Assembly (NCBI RefSeq): GCF_008831285.2
Contig: NC_045146.1
Location: forward strand, 19,481,289-19,545,288
DNA length: 64,000 nt
Direction: 5' to 3'
Source: Nymphaea colorata
Taxonomy: Eukaryota; Streptophyta; Magnoliopsida; Nymphaeales; Nymphaeaceae
Below are positions 24,698 through 37,022 of this stretch, in pieces; the stretch's first letter is position 1; each line of letters starts with the position of its first letter. The translations under genes were made by a program, and so were the position numbers. Below the pieces are notes generated by a model. It ran no database searches, had not been told where the DNA came from, and was given only the letters and a program-made list of their open reading frames with translations.

Positions 24698-25383
24698 TCA
24701 TTTTCTCAATAGCTTAGTCATGAGTATAGCTATTTTCGAAAAGTCTTGTATAAACCAGTGATAGTATCTTGCCAATCTCAAAAAGCTTCTAACCTCAGTT
24801 ACACTGCAAGACATCCTCCAGTTCTGTGCAGCCGACACCTTGGCTGGATAGACGAAAACCCCATCCTTTGATTTTACATGACCCAAAAAGTTTACCTTCT
24901 CTAGCCAAAATTCACATTTTAAGTATTTGACATAAAGGTTATGCTTGCGCAAAAGACCCAACACACTTCTCAAGTGATCTTTATGCTCTGCCTCACTCTC
25001 TCAGTACACCAAAATATCATAAAAAAAACAATTACAAATCGATCCAAGTACTTTTACAAAACCCGATTCATGAGGTCCATAAACGCTGCAGGAGCATTGG
25101 TCAACACAAAAGGTATGACCATGAATTCATAATGTCCATATCTAGCTCGAAAAGAAGTCTTAGCAACATCTTCCTTCCGTATCAACCGTATCAAGAGTTG
25201 ATGACAACCTGTCCTCAGACCGATCTTGGAGAATACCCTTGCATTCTTTAGTTGATCAAACAAGTCTTCAATCTTAGGAAGCAGATAATTATTCTTGATG
25301 GTGACTTGATTCAACATGCGGTAATCTATACACAAGCACATTGTTCCATCATTCTTCTTAACAAACAACACAGGTCTCCTCAA
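24698..25383 (-). pseudogene. Gypsy pol remnant: reverse transcriptase
   Basis: Two pieces. 25383-25054 has the finger/palm landmarks [21 protein letters not shown] and [19 protein letters not shown]. 24973-24698 is the thumb and connection (KHNLYVKYLKCEFW, VNFLGHV). Between them the frame meets a stop right after MNRVL, and the catalytic FxDD box that should follow is reduced to one Asp with a shifted frame and a second stop. The enzyme is inactive. Confidence 0.85.
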
Positions 25384-25748
25384 GGTGACACACTAGGTCG
25401 GATGAAGCCATTGTCTAAGAGCTCCTGCAGTTGATTCTTCAATTCTTCTAACTCTACCGATGCCATATGGTAGAGTGCCTTAGAAATAGGAGCTGTCCCT
25501 GGTGACAACTCTATCTTGAATTCTATTTCTCGTGTTGGAGGCAAACTTGACAGTTCCTCAGGAAACACATCGGGGTACTCACTCACAACAGCAACATCCT
25601 GTAACCTCACCGGTTTAGTCTCATTGGTTAACACATTGACCAAGAAAGCAACACTTCCATTTTCTATCAAACGTTTAGCCATCAATGCAGACACCATTAC
25701 CTTATCAGTTCGACTAGCCTTACGAGCATGGAATTCCACATGTTGCAT
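25380..25748 (-). pseudogene. Gypsy pol remnant: protease/RT linker
   Basis: The 122-codon frame carries VSEYPDVFPEELSSLPPTREI and the [21 protein letters not shown] entry to reverse transcriptase, conserved in plant gypsy elements. About 15 bp beyond its start the sequence changes directly into LTR sequence, so gag, the protease DTGA region and the PBS are deleted. It is out of frame with the RT piece that follows. Confidence 0.8.
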
Positions 25749-25765
25749 CTCATTAGTAAAAAATG

Positions 25766-28549
25766 TCTCAAATCATACAATTGATGCATAACAAAAACAA
25801 AACATCAATAAAATCAAAATAAGACACGCTGACACTACAAAGGACCCCGAAACCTCCCCAGTAGGATGTGAGTGAAAGCATTCAATCAACCTGCTTTCCC
25901 GGGTCTTCCAAAACTTGAAAAAGAAAACAACTGAAGGCTTAACATTCACAGTATGACAACAAGCCAGGAAAATACTAAACCCTCTTAGGTAGAGCTCAAA
26001 TGTGAGAATAAACGTAAAAACAATCTATCATCATGTCGTGTTAGGACATAGTCACATTATTTGCCAAGAAGGCCCCTAACAATAGACCACAACATGTAAA
26101 GGCCACTCAATAGCCACAATAACACAATTTCAAGTCACATGAAAAGCATGCTTTATCATTTCATTTGCATTCATAAGCACAACATTAACATGTACATCAA
26201 TAACATACATTTCATTCATATACATTACATTTCTATTAACTTTAGTGAATTGACAATTCCTGTGAGTGCAAACACAGACACGTGCACACCCCGGGCGACC
26301 TGCAGCCGAGAGACAACCCCCGTGGTGGCCCAAAACAGTATGGAACCATTCACTCACTGCAGCGGTAGAGCACTCATCCATGGATGTGTGAATTTCAAAG
26401 AGAGATATTTAACCTTCCCTAGGACATTCAGGTAGGGAAGACGGGAGCCCAATGCTCCAAGCATAACACACAACAGTACCCTGAGGCCTTGCGCCGCCTG
26501 CGTTTTGAACAGGCGAGACCAGTGGTGAAAGCGGGACGTCTCCCAAACACATTGCCACAACCCACTGGTCTCTCATATCTTATCCTTTCTTATTTAACAT
26601 TATGAAAACACATTCACAAAATGGCCAGCTAGCTCATGAGGTTGGTTCACTCCGCGAGTGCACCCATACCTCCAAATGCCTCCACACGAGGGCTTCACAT
26701 ATAATTTATATTCTTAGCTAGCCGTCATAGCAATACGGGTACAACTACCCTCCAATTCATTCATTTGCATCATTGTCCGCGGCAATGTGTATGCAACAAA
26801 ACAAAACATTCACATCACTTATCACATCAATCACATATTTGAAAAACTTAGCCAAACCACAGAAAGTAGTCTCGATCTGTGCTTGACTCGTAGTTGTTCT
26901 ATGCAGTTATCATTCTAAGGTGCTTTCTAATGCACAATTGGAGTCGATGAGACACTCGACTCGATACCCCACCTCATTTGTCTTAAGCAGTTATCAATTC
27001 TAGCATGCACATGCAAATGCGTAACATTTTCAAAACAAACTTCTAATAGTTTTTCAAAACAAATCATATCATATATCAAATCATTTGCATGCATACATAC
27101 ATTCACTTACAAAATAATCAATCAATCACATCACAATCCTAGGATCCCACAGTCCTAGGAACGCACATTCACATGTTGGCCTCAGGCAGGGATTTGTCTG
27201 GAATGCCGCCATACCTGTCGCGCGCCTACAACACTCTTCAAAATGCCTTGAGCTTCCAATCTAGTCGCTCAAGTTCTATGGGACATACCCGGTGTACATG
27301 CAAACATACACATGTGGTAAAAGACTAAATTCTCTATTGGTTCAGCTTTACAATCAAAACAAATAAAAACAAAATCATTGAGGCATGTCATTGCCTCAAG
27401 AGGGTGTCGACGGGTAGTGTCAACCTACAAAGCCCTCCAATAGGCCTCTTCTCAGCCCTGGAGGTTGTGACCAACATCTAAACTCGAAGCTTCGATAAAT
27501 CTATCACTAACACACATTTTATTAGCTTCCTTTAGTTGAATCGTCTTCCCAATAATACACCCAACTTCCATGCTCTACTCTAACTAACATAGAAATACAC
27601 CCATTGACAAAAATATGCACCACATGCTCACTAAAACGATTTTAAATTTTTTCACTCACTTCAAAATCTTTGCCATGTTCCCAAATAGCTTCAAAAAATC
27701 AACACCTTAATCTTAAAAGATCATGATAGACATGAATCAATGCTTCTCCAACATGGTCCTAAACTTTCTCCAAAAAGCAAAGTCGCTAACATATATCCTA
27801 AAATCACCGATACTTAATTCTACCATGCTCCAACAATATTTACGCGTGTTTCAACAGAAAATATATAATAAAATAGGCTCAATTACGCCTTGCTCACCCT
27901 AATTAAAGAGGTCCGAACTGCTACAGTCTTCCCGGCAGCAACCTCACGAGTTCGAGAGGTTCTCAAACGGCTAAAATCCCTCAATGCAGCCGCCACCTAT
28001 GCATTCACCTCACTGTTATGAGGGAAAAGATGTGTCCCAACTGCAATCCAAACCAACAACCCAAAAACAGTAAAAAACAACAAGAAAAACTGGCGGGAAA
28101 AAAAGGGAGAGTGTGCAGCAGAATGGACGAGAGAGTGTGGGAGTGGCGGAGGGAGGGGAATAGCACGGGAGAGAGAGAAAAAGATGGGGAGAGAGCCGTG
28201 AGTGAGGAGCACATGAGAAAAGAGGGAGACGGCCAGGGAGAGGGTGCTGACGGTGAGGTGAGAGTCTGTGTAGGAGGGAGGAGGAGAAGAAGGACAAGGA
28301 AGGAGGAAGAGGGGGAGAGAGATAAGAGGCTTACCAGTGCCACCGCCGCCGTCCTCGTCGCTTCTATGCACCACCTCTGTCTTCATCTTCACGGCATTGT
28401 GGTCGTAGCATAGGGAGAGACGAAGAGGGGAAACGAGGGAGACGAGGGAAAGACGAGGGAGAGGAGGGTGACGTCGGGCTCCCATGCTGGTGGATTCGGG
28501 TCTAGGTCCGGACCCGATCCGGTCCACCTACAAAACAATGAGTGTTACA
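25766..28549 (-). repeat. 5' LTR of the gypsy element (truncated at its inner end)
   Basis: Homologous to 20566-22624 and ends at GAGTGTTACA next to the GGTCT target copy. Its inner end lacks about 175 bp that the 3' LTR has (20392-20565). It contains about 790 bp (26233-27020) absent from the 3' LTR, either an insertion here or a deletion there; the flanks show no obvious insertion signature. The open frames at 27997-28527 are GA/CT-rich LTR sequence. Confidence 0.85.
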
Positions 28550-29617
28550 GGTCTAGCTCCTAGCATCTGTTTGCATATATATGTTATGGTGTGAAGATCA
28601 GTTTTCACATAAACACTATTAATATCTTTAGTTGCACGACAAAACATTTCTTCTTGAAAAGCAGTCATTCATCAAATATATAAAACTAAAAATCTGTCAA
28701 TCTAAATTTTATGCAGCTAAAACACGAAGCACCCATCTTTAGATACTCGCCATTTTTTACTGATTAGATCTCTGCAACCCGCAGTTTCTGTAAATATGTT
28801 AAACATTGTGGACAATCAGCTTAGTTTGTGGTCATATATCAATTATGATGCAAGCAGACGTTCTCCGGACATAAAATCTGCCTCTCTAATCGTCCAGTCT
28901 CCTTGTCACTTTAAACCCAATCTCCTTCCGACTATTATATGCTAGGAAAAGTTGTGTTTTTAAAAGCTACCTCTGGTGATTTAAGGGGATGTTTGATTCA
29001 AGAATTGTTTATCCTCATTTTTTTTAAATAAGAATTATATTATCAAATAAGGAATTTTGATTCTGGAACTAAAAGATCATTATGAAGTCAAAATTCGAGA
29101 ATTATGATCCCAACTTACAACGTAGCATTATGATCAAGAATTACGAAATATTTTCTTCTCTCTTTAGAGCACAAGGCATGAAGGCTTGGACGTGTCTATT
29201 GCTAGTTCACATTTTTCACAACCACAAATTGATCTTTGTTGAACCTAAAAAGTTAGACAAGGTGTATCCAGAATCATGTCACAGAGACTTTGCCCAAACA
29301 AACAAACACTTCCTAGCTCTTGCCAAAGAGACTGTTGGAGACCTTTTACCTTTGGTCCAGTCTTTTGATACATATTTGGCGGTATTAATAGGATCATGAG
29401 AAACTGATACAACGATGCTCGCCTGTGTACTAATACTATGCAAGGACATAACTATTGAAATTGTAATTAGGTGAAGGAAATGCAAGATGGTAAATGGTAA
29501 AGGAAAACAGAAAAACCTTAAACTGCAAACTAAGCAAGAAATAAAGTACAAATGAACCAAAAAAAGGTTTCTTTCAAGATTTCAGAACCCCTACAACTCC
29601 TACAGAAGAACCTTAGG

Positions 29618-29673
<56 letters not shown>

Positions 29674-29809
29674 AGATCCAGTTGCATGAATATGAATCCA
29701 AACTTACGGGTTTTTACATTACAGATATAATGCTGGGGTCTAAGCAAAAGAAAACAAGAAAAGATGATCATGAACTTCATTCTAAACTCTAAATCAACTG
29801 ATCAGTTAC

Positions 29810-30000
29810 CATGAGATCCAATATGCATCGCCCCAAGTTAACAATTACTTCCTTTTCCTCCACAAGCATTGAGATAATTTCTAATAGGCACTGCACAACC
29901 TGACCAGATAGTTCCTTTCGAAACATAGTGCCACTAGTGAAGCTACAGTATGAGTTCACTCTATTTTTGAGGATTGCTGCTTTGTGAATGCACAACAGCA
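29810..30000 (-). other. Exon-like island (unassigned)
   Basis: A good acceptor (CATTTTGCAG) precedes 63 open codons and a donor (CATG|GTAACT). The conceptual peptide is helix-like (ELSGQVVQCLLEIISMLVEE) but matches no family I know. I could not join it in frame to other islands. It may be an exon of a lowly expressed gene, a pseudogene relic or chance. Confidence 0.15.
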
Positions 30001-32717
30001 CTGCAAAATGAAGTCACCATATCTTAGTCAAATTAATTCTTAGTTAGAGAGAAACAAAAAATTAAGATACTTTGCTACTATCACCTAGCAGGCAAGACAA
30101 TCAATGGATCATGGATGAAGTAACAAATGTTAAAATTTTAGAAGTCCCATTCAGATACAACGCTAATTGGAATTTTCTACCGGTAACAGAGCACATATTA
30201 AATTGCAGATGATTTTGTCTGTCTCAGGTACTACCACCACTTCTTTCCTTTCATAATAGATTTAGTGTCTTTTTCAGCTATTTGAGTTTGTATATGTGAG
30301 GTGACTTGGAACTTTCGTTTCACCTGAAATTCAGCCGGTAATAAATACCCAGCTTTCCTTATACATGGTCTTCAACAATGCATTCAAACATCACCTAAAA
30401 GTAGGATTCATTGGCCCAATTTGGAGATAAATGTAGAATTTATGAAATTTGACATTGAATCTACAATCAATTGCATGTATATACATTTAGCCCCTGGCAG
30501 TAGGTGAAGACTGATTAATGAGTAGATCTAATGTCATCCTTAAACTTAGGGATTCATCAGCCGATTTGGATATGGGTGTAGGATTTGTGAAATCTTAACA
30601 TTGAATCTACAATGAAATATAAATAAGAGAAAATGTCTCTTTAAAGGAACCAAATTTCATTTAATGGTGTGTTCTTGTAAGCATATAGGGAAAAATGAGA
30701 CGTGGATATTTTTGTACAATTGTTCTATTTCTTTTTCCTTCTCATTTTTTTAGTGCCTGCTTGAGAGATTTCAAGTCATTTATGCTCCTTGCCATTGCAT
30801 TTTCATGTATGTGTCCACATATAGGCAGAGAGATGTTATTTTCTTACCAAGCATCATGCCTTAGCTTTTTTTGGTTGTATGTAAATTTTAAATTTAAAAA
30901 ATAGTGACATGCAAAAGCTTGAGTTGAAAAAAGATAAGCACTTTTTTTTAGGGGCTTCATATTAGCTAATGCCTTTAGCCTTTAGCATCCCTTTTTTGGA
31001 ACTTTATGAAGGCCATCTCATCTTAAGGCTATGCTTCTTCATCAAGGATTGTTAAGTAAAGAACTGGATCCTGGAAACGCTTCCTTCTTTCAATCTTATA
31101 TTCCAAAATGCACTACATATGTATCTGTGCTAAGTTGCTGAGTGAACTATCCAAGCGACATATAATTTACTACTTCCTGTTGAAGGGAAATGTTTACATT
31201 TGCAAGACAGTCAATCAACCTGATCACACACAGTTAACATGGAGATCATTAAAGCAGCTCAATGCACTTGAAAGTACTTGAGAATGGTAGAGAATGAATT
31301 GGGAGGAAGGTAAGTTAATTAAAGGTTAAGTGGTGCTACTTTCTGTAATGGGTCTTAATATGACATGTTATGATTTTTCTTCTGTTTTTTCACATAGAGG
31401 CTGCATTAAGTAGATTTTTGCCAAATTTTGTCAACAGAGTGATTGTTGGTCTAATTTTTTTTCAGCAAAGATGAAACAACTTGTAAAAGGAGAGACCTGC
31501 TAATTTTCCATGTTGTACCTACCATCACATCATCAATAGTGTAAAGCTCAAAGGTAAATGCTTTTAAAACACTATTGAACAGACAGGGCTGTGGGGTCTT
31601 GCTGCAAGAGGTTTACAGTGACGCTTGAATTTGTAGTAGCCATTTGCTCTAAAAACTGCTGGTATGCTGCTTTCATAGGGAAACCCAAATAGTAAAAAAT
31701 TATTACTTGCAATTGAACATAAAAAGCACTTGGAACAGGAATGTAGAGGAATATGATAACTTTTTCTTAGATGTTTACAAAGAGACATATGAAAAAGTGA
31801 TGAATATGCAACTTCTATATATCTTTTATAGATTAAAAAGTAAGACATGGATGTCTTATCAGGTGTTTATGTGAAATATATATTATTTTTTTTCCACATT
31901 AACTGCAATACCTTGCATTATTGATTAAATGAGCCTCCTCCAGAACATAAGAGTTCCAAAGAAGTCTTTGGGTGCTAAAGACCTTGATTAACTGCAATAC
32001 CTTGCATTTTTTTTCCACATTAACTGCAATACCTTGCATTATTGAATATTTTTCTAAATAATAAAAAGGGGCTAAAGACTACTCTATGTAATGTCCTTAC
32101 TTGTTCTTTTCATGCATGGCAAAGTAGTTCTATTGAACATTGTGATTTTTTTGGAAAAATAAAATCGACTTTGCTGCCCCTTGACATGGATAGAGTTACA
32201 GTATTTGATATCTTTCAACTTTCTTCAATTCTTTAGCTGCTGAAGTAGGTGTAGATATGTTTGTTGCTTATAGAACCAAAAATCTAATGTCTCTCACCCT
32301 TCTATTCATTTTTTCTTTGTTCATATCAGATCTTTGTGGTTGATTTGATTTGCTTTGTAAGTTCTCATGTCCTCATTACAACATAGTTTGCTTTGTCTTT
32401 GGCTTTTTCAGTATTCTCTCAAACAAACTATTTAAAGTCTTGAAAGGTTCTCTATGGAAATTGGGAGCCATCAAGTATCTATAAATCACAAGCAAAATAC
32501 ATTTCTCATATATATAAATAATTTTTTCTAAGTGCCTTTAAATTGGGGAAACATACCTCCATGAAACTTGTCAACAAAAAGTTTTCTATCTTCTTGTATG
32601 TTTTCTTGATGTTGAGCTCATTTGCTCATAATGTATGACAACCTTACAAATCTTTTTGCTTTCAATCAATTTGTTTTAGCATGTAGCAAATTATGCATGC
32701 ATCTTACTAATTTACTA

Positions 32718-32752
<35 letters not shown>

Positions 32753-33251
32753 TGGTTGTAGACTTTAATGTCATAGGTATATTGGAGCTCATATGACATT
32801 TCTGCAAGCCAAAATAATGAAAAATTAAAATTTCATAAATGTAAACCTAAAGGTATGTTTAGTCTTTTTCACTGCATATATATATGTTGTCTGTAACACA
32901 AATTCTTTATCATATTTTATTATAGCATTTTCCAATTTATTTGCCTATCTATAGAGCTATCCATTTTTGTTCAAAATTGTCCTTCTGGTTTATCACATGT
33001 GAACACATGCGGCATGTTTGGAGTTGCTGGCCTAATGCTTTTGACTAGAATAATTCAAAATTTCCGTTAGGTTCAATTCTCTATTAACAGCTGTCCTATA
33101 TTTATCTTTAAAGTTGTATATTGGTATCCATTTGATTGATGAGATTGATTTAATACCTAGTTTGATTTTTTTAGTTTTTGTTGGCCATTCATCTGAAAAT
33201 ACATGTAATTCATAATCTGAAGATGATTCTGTTTACCAGTTGTTACTGCAG

Positions 33252-33358
33252 AGGCCAAAAACTAGAGCAAGTGTTCAACATATAGAAAGTCGTAGAATGT
33301 GTTGCCCTATGCTTGACATGCATATTGGAAGCTGGCAAAATTTTTTTAATACTGCTAG
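33252..33358 (+). other. Exon-like island (unassigned)
   Basis: An acceptor (GTTACTGCAG) and a donor (GCTAG|GTAGTG) flank 107 nt open in one frame (begins RPKTRASVQHIESRRM). No family is recognised, and its phase does not fit the next plus-strand island at 34412. Confidence 0.15.
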
Positions 33359-34411
33359 GTAGTGTCAAAATTATCTTGCATTGGTTCCATTTGATTTCTA
33401 TCAATGGATTTCAAATCTAAATACTATGGTGAATTCTGTTGCTATGAAATCAACCAAGGTACCATTTGCTAATTCTGAGATTTATTTTTTTTAGGTAACT
33501 TTGTTTATGTTTTGTTTAGCAATACCAACTTTGGTGCACGTGTGCATTGGCATGGATAAGAATCCTATTGATTCATCACTTGTACCACATGTATGAGAAA
33601 CTGTTACATTGTGCAACATATATTGATTTTTCAATTTTCTCTTAAAAGTTATCTCTAAACTATCTGAAACGTTTTAATGGATGAAATAGTTTTTTCACTA
33701 CAAAAATATGGACATGGCCAGCTTGGGTACCTTATCTAGCACTTGAGCAAAATTTTTTCATATGAAAACTTATATAAGATAATGTTCATGCTCTGACAAA
33801 ATGCAGAGTAATGCAGTTTTTTCTTCACTTGTCTTTCTCAATAGTCAATACTTTCATCCTATTTTGTGCTGGTTTTCCAACCGGTAGAATGGAGCTTTGT
33901 TCTACTTCCACAGTAGATGTCTAGTTTGTGGTCCATAATATCTAATTAAAGGCAAGTTTCAGGTTCAAAGTCAGTATTTTCTATTAAAAAATTGTGCAAG
34001 TAAATTGAAGAATATACATGGTTGATCTGAGGTATCAGAAGGGGATCCAACAAAAAAAGATTGAGCCTTGGTAATACAAAAAAGGTATATATTCTATCAT
34101 TAACGGTCACATAATCATAGTTTATCATCAATCACGCACAACTGCTTTTATTTTCCTTCTCATCCATCTTCATTAATTTCTAATATTTCATTGACAAAAC
34201 TAGATTGCAAATTTAGTAGGGTCATGAATGATTCATAATTTAGCGGCCATTAATGTTTCTTATGCATCAAATGTTTAGTATGCTAACCTTCAAATAAAAA
34301 AATGAACCTGACTCATGGTTTTTTACCGTTATAATCCACGTAACATGTTATATGCTGAGCTACAAGTTATCTGAAGGCCAATGTTTATAAAAACTTGTGG
34401 TTTTGTTGCAG

Positions 34412-34709
34412 GTTTGCTTATGTCTTTTTGCTGCAGTGATGTTTGTTTTTGCATTGGGCTTGGCATGCTATGGTACACAATGTTTTGCTGGCTGCTTTAG
34501 TTGCTTCTTATATACACAATTAACCTAAGTTGTCAAGTTCAGTCATACACTTTTTGTATAACTTTGTTTAGCTACATAGGAGACCAAGATGTTGAGTTTC
34601 ATTTTTGAACTTAGAAGCGGTGATAAGTTCAAGTCCAGGTTCAGGAAATACTTCAACATATTTTGTTTCAAGTAGTGGCCATGCACATAAAAGAAAAGAA
34701 GCTGACTAG
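34412..34709 (+). other. Two exon-like islands encoding a possible membrane helix and tail
   Basis: The stretch 34412-34472 follows the acceptor TTTTGTTGCAG and encodes about 20 hydrophobic residues (VCLCLFAAVMFVFALGLACY). It is followed by the donor TATG|GTACAC. The stretch 34615-34709 follows CTTAG and continues the same reading frame (EAVISSSPGSGNTSTYF...) to TAG. The same frame past the stop stays open to 34790. The in-frame join is suggestive, but the pieces are short and no family is recognised. Confidence 0.18.
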
Positions 34710-34896
34710 TGGGCATTAGTGGATGGACTAGGCTTCTCCAAGGCAGCAGAGGTGGTAGCAGTAGCAGAAAAAGCTTGCTTTGAGCTATAGTTTAGAATAT
34801 ATATCTTTTCTTTATTGTTTTTGTATTCAAAATTACACTAGGTTCAATTAATTGGAGAGTTTCTCTACCTTTCTGAATTATTTTGTGATGGAATAA

Positions 34897-35003
<107 letters not shown>

Positions 35004-35263
35004 GCCATTGTCTTTTCCATGACTAATGCATAAGTAAGCAGTGGCAATTGTAAGTAATAGCCATAGCTAAAATCATGGCTAATGGTTGGATGCAATTCCA
35101 CAGTCCAAACCAAGGTAAAAGATCAATAGCCACAAAGGCTATTACCACAGCCACTTAAAGTAATGGCCACAATAAAAACCATGGCTGAAAGTATTTTTAG
35201 CCACAGTTTTTAGGTCTATTAGCTGTGGTTTTGACCATGTCTAATGACCATTTTTGTTGTAGT
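35004..35263. mobile_element. Truncated CACTA-like element
   Basis: The right end TTTTTGTTGTAGTG is a CACTA terminus, and the interior holds repeated AGCCATGG/AGCCACAG words (for example GGCCACAATAAAAACCATGG), the subterminal repeats of such elements. The expected left end is replaced by the microsatellite at 34899-35003, so the copy is incomplete. Confidence 0.5.
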
Positions 35264-36067
35264 GTATGCATATGTGTTGTTCGTGAAGCTCACGCATTGA
35301 CCAATGCCTCGCCTCATGAGAGGCTCACGCATCGCCTAAATCAAAGCTTAGTCCCCAATTCTCTCTGTCTCTCTCTCTCTTTTCGTTGGCAACCATGTTT
35401 TCGAATTTGCATTAATTTATGGTTCTTATTAAACTCAATGAGTAACTTGCATCGCTCTTCATTATAAGGGACATGTTCCCAAATTCAGTTTGGATCTCAT
35501 GTCTGTTTCGAGACCTTTAGTTGGATCAAAATCCGTGGATTTCTGTGTTAATATTTTTACCATAACACGAAAGTTCGATGTGTCCAATAGACGGATGTAA
35601 GATTGCCACCTCAAAGAGCGGACATGCTAAATGTAATATTGAGGCTTCTACATTGTTCATGTATGCTCGTACGAGATGCTATAAATTTGTACTGATCAAG
35701 TTATGATATTTTTCGTCTTCTCCTTGAGAATTCGGATCACAACGGACAGAGTAAGCAGGAATGGGCACCTGCACATGGAGGATGGTGCCCCATCAAGTGC
35801 GAGCTGAGAGATGGCGACATTCAGCGTGAGAGAGGTGCATGAGGGGGTGTTTCACTTTAAAGGGGTCGCATTCAGAGTGACCTGAACTGCCAAGAGCGTC
35901 TGCCAATGCCGTGCACGGTGCAATGTCCATTGGTCCATTAGTTCCGTCTTCGGATGGGACAAAAGCAAGTTCTAACTTGGGTTTCAACAACAAAACTTGT
36001 TTTCACAATTTAGGGGTTTTGACACGGTTTTAGCACCTTCAGCGCATGCGCCAACACACATATATAT
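35264..36067. other. Intergenic DNA, nothing assigned
   Basis: Single-copy-looking sequence of moderate GC. A minus-strand frame at 35993-35793 (66 codons) looks somewhat protein-like but has no recognisable domain or splice context. Confidence 0.4.
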
Positions 36068-36315
36068 CTAACATTTGCTGGATGTATGGTTAGAAAATAA
36101 AAATCAATCACTAACCAAAAATCAATCTATAAGAATTCTATGCTGCCATATGGTTAAAAATAAAAAATTTGTCTCCACAAGTACCATAAATCATTGCCAA
36201 AACACAATTAACTGTTGATGCACTATAAACCATTGTTAATACTCATGTGACGGTTAGTTTTTTAGTGGCATGTTTTAATTTTTTTAGCTATCTTCAACAC
36301 ACAACATTGAACTCT
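36068..36315. mobile_element. Possible second microsatellite-bounded MITE next to 36338-36551
   Basis: It lies between a short TA tract (about 36058-36067) and the TA tract at 36316-36337. It contains TTTGCTGGATGTATGGTTAG and GATGCACTATAAACCATTGT, words related to TTGTTGGATG and to TTATGGTGC in the neighbouring element. The inverted ends are weak. Confidence 0.35.
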
Positions 36316-36337
36316 TATATATATATATATATATATA

Positions 36338-36551
36338 AAGAGAGAAAGAGAGAGGTTGAAATCAGCTGGCTCCCAGATGTTGTTGGATGGATGAACATTT
36401 AAAACTCATGGGTTTTTGAAAGTCTTTAGCCACGGGGAGTATTACCAACCATTTAAGGAGTAACTTATGGTGCATTTAGCAATAAACTATTTTAAAAGTT
36501 AGTCATCCAGCAACTGGGAGAACCGGCTGATTTCATTCTCTTTCTCTCTCT
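36338..36551. mobile_element. Microsatellite-bounded MITE (Micron-like), best copy
   Basis: It lies between TA tracts 36316-36337 and 36552-36573. The left end reads AAGAGAGAAAGAGAGAGG, then TGAAATCAGCTGGCTCCCAG; the right end, inward on the other strand, reads AAGAGAGAGAAAGAGAATG, then AAATCAGCCGGTTCTCCCAG. The inverted repeats are about 50 bp and roughly 80% alike. Non-coding interior of about 110 bp. The arrangement is like rice Micron elements, which insert into (TA)n microsatellites and are bounded by them. Confidence 0.72.
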
Positions 36552-36573
36552 TATATATATATATATATATATT

Positions 36574-37022
36574 GTCTGGGTGCTTCCACTGAGAGACATC
36601 AGATAGAGGCAAAACAGACCTTACTATAGAGATTGATCCCTCATAATGGCTAACGTACCTATTGTCAACTATTTCCTGAAAAAGCTGTCGGTGGATTGGG
36701 TTACTATATTCTTGAATTGAAGGTGGAAGTAGGAAGCAGATGCCATGAAACTCTTGACAACGCATATTGTAGTTATGTACCTGCATTTTTTCACTCTTTT
36801 AGTTTGTCTTCTAGCTCATGTACTTTCCTAGCAATCTTAATTAGCTAGCCAAAGTCTTTCACGTCACTAAGTTTCGCTTAAAGAAAACAATGCAAAGATT
36901 GAGAAGAGTTATGGCAGGATATACGTGGCTCGGTTCAACAGATCCAATGCCAAAAAATAAAAGTTTAGGTCTCAATATAAACACTGGATCACAAAGGGAG
37001 CCTATCTCCCAGCATTCCCTAA
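36574..37022. other. Intergenic DNA, nothing recognised
   Basis: No supported feature. The TAA at 37020-37022 abuts the MITE that follows. Confidence 0.5.

Larger units (their letters stand above)
20392..28549 (-). mobile_element. Degenerate Ty3/gypsy LTR retrotransposon (Tekay/Del-type chromovirus)
   Basis: The element lies on the minus strand between direct repeats GGTCT (20387-20391 and 28550-28554). In its own sense it begins TGTAACACTC and ends GGAATGTGACA. Pol order is reverse transcriptase, RNase H, integrase, chromodomain-like tail (25748 down to 22724), the gypsy order. The motif GGACGAAATTTTATTTAAGG just before the 3' LTR and the TGTAACAC start are typical of plant Tekay/Del chromoviruses. 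Gag, protease, primer-binding site and the end of the 5' LTR are missing: pol joins LTR sequence directly near 25766. Pol has several stops and frameshifts, so the copy is dead. LTR divergence is visible throughout, so insertion is old. Confidence 0.88.
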
